Assembly: GCA_016928775.1 (NCBI GenBank) | Contig: JAFGKD010000019.1 | Span: 1 to 64,000, forward strand | DNA: 64,000 bases | Reading direction: 5' to 3' | Origin: Candidatus Zhuqueibacterota bacterium | GTDB taxonomy: Bacteria > Zhuqueibacterota > Zhuqueibacteria > Residuimicrobiales > Krinioviventaceae | Shown here: in pieces, positions 58,252 through 64,000 of the stretch | Layout of the letters: each line of letters begins with the position of its first letter | How positions within the stretch are numbered: the stretch's first letter is position 1 | Notes under the pieces: model-generated | Told to the model about the DNA's origin: nothing | Database searches by the model: none | Seen by the model: the letters and a program-made list of their open reading frames with translations, nothing else | Translations under genes and position numbers: made by a program

Positions 58252-60324
58252 GTGAAAATCAGCGTTATTATTGTCAGCTACAATGTTCGGGAGTTCTTAC
58301 AACAAGCGCTGCTTTCCTTGCAACAATCGCTCAAGAACATTTCGCACGAGATTTTTGTGGTTGACAATGCATCGTCCGATAGCACGGTAAACATGCTCAA
58401 ACGACGCTTTCATGAGGTAAAGCTCATTGAAAATCGTGAAAACGTCGGTTTTGCGCGCGCAAATAATCAGGCTATCGCCCGGACATCTGGCGAATATATC
58501 TGCCTGATCAATCCGGATACGATTGTTCAAGAGAATACATTTTCCATTCTTTTGGATTTTTACCAGGCCCATCCGGATGCCGGGATGGTTGGCTGCAAGA
58601 TATTGAACGCCGACGGTTCGCTGCAATTAGCGTGTCGACGGAGCTATCCCACCCCATGGGTTGCATTCACCAAAGTTGTTGGCCTTGCAGCTCTTTTCCC
58701 CAAAAGCAGGCTTTTGGGACGCTACAATCTGACGTTTCTCGATCCTGAACAGGTCGCGCAGGTTGAAGCGATCTCGGGTTCTTTTATGCTTGTGAAAAGG
58801 GCGGCCATTCAAGCTGTGGGAGGCCTGGATGAGGATTTTTTTATGTACGGCGAAGATCTGGATTGGTGCTACCGAATTCATAAAGCCGGCTTTAATGTCT
58901 ATTATGTGCCGGACACCCAGATCATTCACTTTAAAGGCGAAAGCTCAAAAAAAAGTCCTTTTCAGCAGAGGCGACTGTTTTATGAAGCAATGCGGCTGTT
59001 TGTGCGCAAGCATTTAAAAAAGGGCTCGGCATTCATACCGTCCTGGTTTTTGGTTTTGGCGATTCATGTGAGCGCCGGCTTGTCCTATCTCACTGAAGTG
59101 CTAAAGCGCTTGGTTTGGCCGCTCGTGGATTTTTTCATACTGTCTTGTTCTTTGGCAGCAGCAATTTATTTGCGGTTTAGGCCGGAATTTCCCTGGCAGC
59201 CGTTTTTGTTCGTGCACCTGGTCTACACAACGATATGGTTGACGAGCCTGGCAGCCCACGGTCTTTATGCGCAAAACCGGCTTTCAGGAAGCAAAGCCGC
59301 ATCGGCAATTGTCGTTGGACTGTTGATCAACAGTGCTTTTACTTTCTTTTTTAATCAATTCGCGTTTTCTCGCAAGGTCGTACTCCTTGTGGGTCTCATT
59401 AACCTTGTGCTCATCCCATTTTGGCGCTTTGGGCTCAAGTGGTTGGCGCGAAAAGGTTTTGGACTGGTATCGGTGCACTTAAAAAGCCTGCTATTGCGGC
59501 GACGATCGTTGATCGTGGGAGACCGTTTGGCGAGTGAAAAAATCATCCAGAAAATGCGGTCATCAATCGATGGGACCTATCTTATTGAGGGCGTTGTCCT
59601 GCTCAGTGCCGAAGAGTCCGATGAAGATGTCCTCCGTATACCGGTCGTTGGTGTGGTCGATTTTTTGTCTGACATCATAAAGCGGGAACGCGTGCATGAA
59701 GTTATTTTTTCAACCGACAAGTTGCCATATGATAAAATGTTGAGTACAGTGGCCAATTCTCTCGGATCGCAAACCAGCTTTAAAATGGTTCCGAGTGATC
59801 TGGATGTCATCATCGGCAAAGCGACCATAGATTATATAGATGATATCCCGTTTGTCGATCTGGATTATCGTTTGCATATACCTTTTTATCAATTTCTGAA
59901 ACGCGGTTTCGATGTGATGCTGGCACTTTGGATGATGCTTCTCGCTGCTCCTGTTTATCTCAAAATGCGTTATTTTAATCGAGCGGAGATACAGGTATTG
60001 CCCATCCAGTTGTCTGAAAAGAAGGATATGACTGTAGAAATTTTTTCTCGCGGCGCGATAAAATTCTGGTGGTTCCTGCCCGCGCTACCAAGAATAGTTA
60101 AGGGAGACATGAGCTTTGTTGGCAGAGATTTCCTTCATACGCTGGAGGACAATGACATCGGTTTTTCGCTGCGGCCGGCGCTCACCGGACTTGAACATGT
60201 CAACAGGCGTGATGGATTATCACCGGACGAACGTAAAAGATATCATCTCTATTATTTGAAAAATTATTCTCCATTGCTGGATATCGAAATTATTTTCAAG
60301 ACTATTCTCAAGAAGAGATTTTAA
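58252..60324 (+). CDS. GT2 glycosyltransferase fused to degenerate sugar-phosphotransferase
   Basis: A 690-residue fusion. Residues ~1-270 are a WbbL/rhamnosyl-type GT2 ('ISVIIVSYNVREFLQQALLSL', 'VDNASSDSTV', 'NVGFARANNQAI', 'LINPDT', 'EDLDWCYRI'). From ~295 come four membrane helices and a CoA-binding-like Rossmann domain ('SLIVGDRLASEKII'). The C-terminal part is a bacterial sugar-transferase (WbaP/PglC-type) domain ('KRGFDVMLALWMMLLAAP', 'KGDMSFVGRD', 'LRPALTGLEHVNRRDGLS'). In the position of the catalytic 'DELPQ' it reads 'WFLPA', so the Asp-Glu pair is lost. The start is taken as GTG 58252 with 'GAGG' five bases before; TTG 58219 is possible. 297 bases from the preceding divergent gene, with nothing recognised in between. 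Confidence 0.87.
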   Translation: MKISVIIVSYNVREFLQQALLSLQQSLKNISHEIFVVDNASSDSTVNMLKRRFHEVKLIENRENVGFARANNQAIARTSGEYICLINPDTIVQENTFSILLDFYQAHPDAGMVGCKILNADGSLQLACRRSYPTPWVAFTKVVGLAALFPKSRLLGRYNLTFLDPEQVAQVEAISGSFMLVKRAAIQAVGGLDEDFFMYGEDLDWCYRIHKAGFNVYYVPDTQIIHFKGESSKKSPFQQRRLFYEAMRLFVRKHLKKGSAFIPSWFLVLAIHVSAGLSYLTEVLKRLVWPLVDFFILSCSLAAAIYLRFRPEFPWQPFLFVHLVYTTIWLTSLAAHGLYAQNRLSGSKAASAIVVGLLINSAFTFFFNQFAFSRKVVLLVGLINLVLIPFWRFGLKWLARKGFGLVSVHLKSLLLRRRSLIVGDRLASEKIIQKMRSSIDGTYLIEGVVLLSAEESDEDVLRIPVVGVVDFLSDIIKRERVHEVIFSTDKLPYDKMLSTVANSLGSQTSFKMVPSDLDVIIGKATIDYIDDIPFVDLDYRLHIPFYQFLKRGFDVMLALWMMLLAAPVYLKMRYFNRAEIQVLPIQLSEKKDMTVEIFSRGAIKFWWFLPALPRIVKGDMSFVGRDFLHTLEDNDIGFSLRPALTGLEHVNRRDGLSPDERKRYHLYYLKNYSPLLDIEIIFKTILKKRF

Positions 60325-60325
60325 T

Positions 60326-61294
60326 ATGGCAAATCCACAAAAACACGTTCTTGATTTTGAAAAGCCGATTATTGAAATTGAAAAACGGATAGCCGAGCTG
60401 CGTCAATTATCCATTAACGAAGACCTTGAAATTCACCGGGAGATTGAGCGGCTTGAAGCAAAAGCGCAAAAGCTTCGCAAAGATATCTATACCAAATTAA
60501 GCCGATGGCAGCGCGTACTACTTTCGCGGCATCCGCAGCGCCCTTATACGCTTGATTTTGTCGAACGGATGCTCACGGATTTTATCGAGCTGCATGGTGA
60601 TCGCAACTTTCGCGATGATCCGGCGGTTGTGACCGGACTCGGAAAACTGGATGGTCGCCCGATCGCTTTGATCGGCCACCAAAAGGGACGCGATATGAAA
60701 GAAAAAATTCGGCGGAACTTTGGCTATCCCCATCCGGAAGGCTATCGCAAAGCATTGCGCGTTATGAAGTTAGCTGAAAAGTTCAATCGTCCGATCATCA
60801 GTCTTGTTGATACGCCGGGTGCCTATCCAGGAATCGGCTCTGAAGAACGGGGACAGGCGGAAGCGATTGCGAAAAACTTGTTTGAAATGTCGCATATTCA
60901 GGTACCGATTATCGTGGTGATCATTGGCGAAGGCGGCAGCGGTGGTGCCCTCGGCATCGGTGTGGGTGATACCATCATGATGATGGAAAACACCTGGTAC
61001 TCGGTCATCTCACCCGAAGGCTGTGCGTCAATCCTGTTTCATGATGCAACGAAAGCAGAGATTGCTGCAGAAGCCATGAAAGTGACGCCGACGGATCTGC
61101 TGGAGATGGGACTTGTAGATCGTATTGTGGAAGAGCCAATTGGCGGTGCGCACGCCGATTATGACAGGGCGGCGGCTATCCTCAAAAAAGCCATAAGCAC
61201 CGAATTGGTACGGCTGCTTGAAATCCCGCGCCAAAAACTCATCGGCCAGCGCATAGAAAAATTTGGCGCCATGGGAGTCTGGAAAGAAAACTGA
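60326..61294 (+). CDS. accA: acetyl-CoA carboxylase carboxyltransferase subunit alpha
   Basis: A 322-residue subunit that with AccD moves carboxyl from biotin to acetyl-CoA in fatty-acid synthesis. The helical N-terminus ('LDFEKPIIEIEKRIAELRQL') is followed by the crotonase-type core: 'RPYTLDFVERMLTDFIELHGDR', 'LVDTPGAYPGIGSEERGQAEAIA', 'IGEGGSGGALGIGVGD' (oxyanion-forming glycines) and 'MMENTWYSVISPEGCASILF'. Full length. It starts one base after the GT2 fusion stop, so it may be read from the polysaccharide transcript. Confidence 0.97.
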   Translation: MANPQKHVLDFEKPIIEIEKRIAELRQLSINEDLEIHREIERLEAKAQKLRKDIYTKLSRWQRVLLSRHPQRPYTLDFVERMLTDFIELHGDRNFRDDPAVVTGLGKLDGRPIALIGHQKGRDMKEKIRRNFGYPHPEGYRKALRVMKLAEKFNRPIISLVDTPGAYPGIGSEERGQAEAIAKNLFEMSHIQVPIIVVIIGEGGSGGALGIGVGDTIMMMENTWYSVISPEGCASILFHDATKAEIAAEAMKVTPTDLLEMGLVDRIVEEPIGGAHADYDRAAAILKKAISTELVRLLEIPRQKLIGQRIEKFGAMGVWKEN

Positions 61295-61373
61295 GAGATT
61301 TATAATCGATAGACTTTTTTGATTGATTCCGGTTTGGCCAGATATGGCGAAACTGGTTACGATAGGAGGTGTC

Positions 61374-61634
61374 ATGGTCAGTCAGGAGTTGCTTGATCTT
61401 TTAGCCTGTCCATCCTGCAAGGGCGATCTTGAATACGATGCAACAAAGGATACATTGACCTGCTATAACCGGCATTGCCCGAAATGTGGGATGCCGGTGG
61501 ATGAATCGGGCACGTGCCAGGATAGCGAATGCGGTGCCCAATCGAATTCATTTGTCGGCCTCTGCTATCGAGTGGAGGATGATATCCCGATTATGCTCAT
61601 TTATGAAGCTGAAAAAATACCGCTAACCTCCTGA
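61374..61634 (+). CDS. Trm112/YcaR-like zinc protein with an extra Cys-rich insert
   Basis: An 86-residue protein. The ATG at 61374 follows 'GGAGGTGTC' closely. It opens 'ELLDLLACPSCKGDLEYD' and ends 'DDIPIMLIYEAEKIPL', the standard frame of Trm112-like (UPF0434) proteins of ~60 residues. Between them is an insert with 'CPKCGMPVDESGTCQDSEC', which could form a second zinc site. Trm112 proteins act as small partners of methyltransferases in other organisms; the role here is not known. It lies 79 bases after accA. Confidence 0.83.
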   Translation: MVSQELLDLLACPSCKGDLEYDATKDTLTCYNRHCPKCGMPVDESGTCQDSECGAQSNSFVGLCYRVEDDIPIMLIYEAEKIPLTS

Positions 61635-61722
61635 ATTTAAGAATAAATAACTTGATTTCTTGAAAATTTTGCTATAAATTTCTGTTCAAGTTAAGTTTGC
61701 AGACAATCGGAATTTAGCCACA

Positions 61723-62226
61723 ATGATGAGCGCTAAAGTCCTTTTGCTGAATCAAAATTATGAGCCTTTGACAGTTGTGAGTGCAAAAAAGGCCATCATT
61801 TTATTTATTTTGCAAAAGGTGGAAATCATCGAAAAGCGTGACCAGCTTGTTCGGTCACAATACGTGGCTTTGCCGCTGCCGAGTGTCATTCGATTAACCT
61901 GTTACGTTCGGGTCCCTCGAAAGCGTGTAGAGCTAAACAGGGGAAATTTGCTCCGACGTGACAATCATCAATGCCAATACTGCGGCACGCACAAAGGGCC
62001 TCTGACGGTGGATCACGTCATCCCCAGAACGCGAGGCGGAGACGATATGTGGGAAAACCTGGTGTGCGCATGTGTGAAATGTAACAACAAAAAGGGCAAC
62101 CGAACACCGGATGAAGCGGGTATGCCCCTTTTGAAGCGCCCCAAACGACCCAATTTTTTGTTTTTCATGCAATATTTTATTGGCATTAGCGAAGAGTCGT
62201 GGAGACCTTATTTATATATGAACTAA
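61723..62226 (+). CDS. HNH endonuclease-domain protein
   Basis: A 167-residue stand-alone HNH protein of a type widespread as a single chromosomal gene in many bacteria. N-terminal region 'VLLLNQNYEPLTVVSAKKAIILF', then zinc-finger Cys 'CQYCG', the HNH core 'LTVDHVIPRTRGGDDMWENLV' and 'CVKCNNKKGNRT'. All catalytic His/Asn and zinc Cys residues are present. There is no intron, intein or phage context, so it is not read as a mobile homing enzyme; the function is unclear. A terminator follows. Confidence 0.9.
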   Translation: MMSAKVLLLNQNYEPLTVVSAKKAIILFILQKVEIIEKRDQLVRSQYVALPLPSVIRLTCYVRVPRKRVELNRGNLLRRDNHQCQYCGTHKGPLTVDHVIPRTRGGDDMWENLVCACVKCNNKKGNRTPDEAGMPLLKRPKRPNFLFFMQYFIGISEESWRPYLYMN

Positions 62227-62259
62227 GCTTGGGTCTTTCACTAAAATATTGATTTTAAT

Positions 62260-62285
62260 GGCCGCTTTTATGCGGCCTTTATTTT
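62260..62285 (+). terminator. rho-independent terminator after the HNH gene
   Basis: Six-base stem GGCCGC / GCGGCC (62260-62265 with 62272-62277) followed by TTTATTTT. It separates the HNH gene from scpA. Confidence 0.75.
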
Positions 62286-62324
62286 GTAAAGCGGATGTTG
62301 AACCGCATTTAAAGATAGTCAAAA

Positions 62325-63044
62325 ATGTCATATAAAGTTAAACTTGAGGCGTTTGAGGGTCCTTTAGACCTGCTTCTTTTTCTCATCAAAAAAAATGAAG
62401 TCGATATTTACGATATACCCGTCTCGCATATAACCCAGCAGTACCTGGAATATATTGAGATCATTCAGCTCCTTGATATTGAAGCTGCCAGTGACTTTAT
62501 TTTAATGGCTGCGACGCTCATGCGTATCAAAGCGCAAATGTTGCTACCCAAGCCGGATATAGAAGAAATTGATGAGATCGAAGATCCTCGCCAGGAATTG
62601 GTCTATCGGCTATTGGAATACAAACGATTCAAAGATGTGGCGCTGGACCTTGCCCAAAAGGAGAGCGAGGCAAAACTCTCCTTTCCCCGCGGTCGATATA
62701 AACATGAGCACAAGGTCATCGATCCGGATTTTGCCGAACTATCGGATGTGACATTGTTTGATCTGGTTGCCGCTTTTCGCACAATCGTCAGCGCAAAAGC
62801 CAATGCACCTGTGCATCGGATTCAGGACATCAATGTTTCTCTTGAAGAGCAAATTCAACTCATTTTGGACACTGTACGTGAAAAGCGCCAGGTTGAATTT
62901 TCTACCTTGTTTACCAAAGACGATGACAAGCTCGTACTCATCGTCACCTTTATCGCGCTTTTGGAGCTTGTCAGGCAGAAACGTTTGTGCGCTACACAAA
63001 CAATGGTTTACGGACATATCATGATTGAATATTTGGATGGATAG
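62325..63044 (+). CDS. scpA: segregation and condensation protein A
   Basis: A 239-residue kleisin subunit of the Smc-ScpAB complex that organises and separates chromosomes. 'YKVKLEAFEGPLDLLLFLIKKNEVDIYDIPVSHITQQYLEYI' is the family's N-terminal block; 'AATLMRIKAQMLLP' follows, and the C-terminal winged helix ('TFIALLELVRQKRLCATQ') binds Smc. Length is normal. It overlaps scpB by eight bases. Confidence 0.96.
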   Translation: MSYKVKLEAFEGPLDLLLFLIKKNEVDIYDIPVSHITQQYLEYIEIIQLLDIEAASDFILMAATLMRIKAQMLLPKPDIEEIDEIEDPRQELVYRLLEYKRFKDVALDLAQKESEAKLSFPRGRYKHEHKVIDPDFAELSDVTLFDLVAAFRTIVSAKANAPVHRIQDINVSLEEQIQLILDTVREKRQVEFSTLFTKDDDKLVLIVTFIALLELVRQKRLCATQTMVYGHIMIEYLDG

Positions 63045-63741
63045 CGAACAGCTCAAATGCATTCTGGAGGCACTTGTTTTTGCCTCGGACTCACCGTTAA
63101 AGATTTCCCAGATGGCGGCGATTCTCAAAGATGTAGATCATAGTGAAATCGAAGCCGCCTTGACACATTTATCATCGGATTTAGCCGATCGCGCTATTTA
63201 TCTGAAAAAAGTCGGCGGCGGTTTTCAATTTGGCACACGACCTGAATATGCCGAATGGATTGGTGAGATGTTGCAGGAGAAGCAAAAGTCTCGTTTATCT
63301 CGGGCCGCCCTGGAAGCATTGGCTATCGTGGCCTTTAAGCAACCCATTAGCCGGGTCGAAGTTTCGGCTCTCCGCGGTGTTAATTCGGAGGGTGTCATGA
63401 AAAAATTGTTGGATTTTCGCCTCATCACGATTTCCGGCCGTGATCATGGCCCCGGTCGGGCCTTGCTCTTCAAGACCACACCGGAATTTTTGAACTATTT
63501 CGGCATCAATGAATTGTCGGAACTGCCTCGGCCGAAAGAAATTGAAGAATTGTTGGCAGAGGGCGAGGGCGTGGAGTTACTGCGTGAAATTCCCGAACAG
63601 GACACGATCGCTGATGCGGATAGTGATGACGAGAGCGACAAGAGTAATCCTGACCATAAAATTGTCTCAAGTACAACACGAACGCATCACGCTGCTGTGG
63701 AAAACCAACAGGAGGCGCAACAGCATGATGCGGATCAATAG
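63037..63741 (+). CDS. scpB: segregation and condensation protein B
   Basis: A 234-residue partner of ScpA with two winged-helix domains ('LKCILEALVFASDSPLKISQMAAIL' and 'SRAALEALAIVAFKQPISRVEVSALRGVNSEGV'). The ATG at 63037 is chosen over the TTG at 63025. After ~residue 185 there is an acidic, low-complexity tail of ~45 residues ending in a His/Gln-rich stretch, longer than in compact ScpB proteins. It overlaps scpA and the following gene, so the three are read together. Confidence 0.94.
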   Translation: MDSEQLKCILEALVFASDSPLKISQMAAILKDVDHSEIEAALTHLSSDLADRAIYLKKVGGGFQFGTRPEYAEWIGEMLQEKQKSRLSRAALEALAIVAFKQPISRVEVSALRGVNSEGVMKKLLDFRLITISGRDHGPGRALLFKTTPEFLNYFGINELSELPRPKEIEELLAEGEGVELLREIPEQDTIADADSDDESDKSNPDHKIVSSTTRTHHAAVENQQEAQQHDADQ

Positions 63742-64000
63742 GTATTTGGCGAGTTGCGGATTGGCATCGCGTCGCGGTGTAGAAGAAATCATCACCGCCG
63801 GACGGGTGACCGTGAACGGAAAACGCATCACCAGGCTCGGCGTGTCGATCAATGAAAGTAAGGACATCGTTCGCGTCGATGGAAGACATGTCCATTTGCA
63901 GGAAAAACAAATATATATTCTGTTCAATAAACCCAAAGGAGTTGTCACGACAGCTCGGGATGAGCTGGGGCGTAAAAATGTCCTTGATATCGTCAAAGTA
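63725..64000 (+). CDS. pseudouridine synthase RsuA/RluB family, N-terminal part
   Basis: The first 92 residues of a gene that runs off the window, so it is missing from the ORF track. An S4 RNA-binding domain ('MRINRYLASCGLASRRGVEEIITAGRVTVNGKRI') is followed by the start of the synthase domain ('ILFNKPKGVVTTARDE'); the catalytic Asp region lies beyond the edge. The ATG at 63725 has 'GGAGG' nine bases upstream and lies inside the end of scpB (17-base overlap). The order scpA-scpB-rluB is common in bacteria, so RluB is the likelier identity. Confidence 0.92.
   Translation, partial: MMRINRYLASCGLASRRGVEEIITAGRVTVNGKRITRLGVSINESKDIVRVDGRHVHLQEKQIYILFNKPKGVVTTARDELGRKNVLDIVKV

Noticed and set aside
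61723-62226. HNH gene as a homing endonuclease or mobile intron
   Set aside because: No interrupted gene, intron or phage genes nearby; this stand-alone type is common in chromosomes.

Overview
The window looks like chromosomal DNA of a Gram-negative bacterium from the FCB-affiliated lineages (Calditrichota / KSB1-like). The main reason is that five predicted secreted proteins end in the 'YPNPFNP...' C-terminal sorting domain (FlgD-like Ig / Por_Secre_tail type) used by type IX-like secretion. CarA/CarB of the CAD-like FCB type, lipoprotein signals and a Wza-like exporter agree with this. No phage, transposase, rRNA or CRISPR array was seen.

Left part (1-9 kb, minus strand): one compact operon reads leftwards from a clear promoter near 8975. 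It encodes a GntR-type DNA-binding domain fused to a SpoIIE/PP2C phosphatase, a second short GntR regulator, one ABC ATPase, three small permeases, an S41 protease lipoprotein, a LolA-like periplasmic protein and three more permeases of the same family. A divergent promoter drives an RmlA-type nucleotidyltransferase. 10-20 kb: two large secreted proteins (a subtilase and a GEVED-domain protein), then a two-component cluster (NtrC-type regulator, hybrid kinase with two receivers and an HPt domain, single-domain receiver). 20-28 kb: carA-carB behind a possible attenuator, followed by an RCK channel-like gene, a DUF2809 membrane protein and a GDPD; then tRNA-His and tRNA-Glu, and a secreted CBM9-like protein.

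Middle part (29-56 kb, plus strand, resuming at 58-60 kb): a large Wzx/Wzy-type exopolysaccharide locus. It has a Wza-like exporter, a Wzz/GumC-like protein, a separate BY-kinase-like protein with a degenerate P-loop, a WecA/MraY-type initiating transferase, a flippase and a polymerase. It also has sugar-nucleotide enzymes (PglF/CapD-type dehydratase, DegT aminotransferase, RfbF, an SDR), three tandem C-methyltransferase-like proteins, six glycosyltransferases, an acyltransferase, a CapK-like ligase, a YdjC-type deacetylase and a secreted lectin/Fn3 protein. Three copies of one ~120-190 bp repeat sit between modules of this locus. The locus is interrupted by two minus-strand secreted-protein genes and ends with a GT2 fused to a sugar-phosphotransferase domain that has lost its catalytic Asp-Glu pair.

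Right end (60.3-64 kb): housekeeping genes accA, a Trm112-like zinc protein, an HNH protein, scpA, scpB and the start of a RsuA/RluB-family pseudouridine synthase cut by the window edge.

Most notable: the six-permease/one-ATPase operon with a GntR-phosphatase fusion; a dispersed repeat whose six copies or fragments are all co-oriented with the flanking genes and that brackets polysaccharide cassettes; and the GT2/pseudo-phosphotransferase fusion. All functional calls come from reading the sequence and recalled family motifs; no database search was run.
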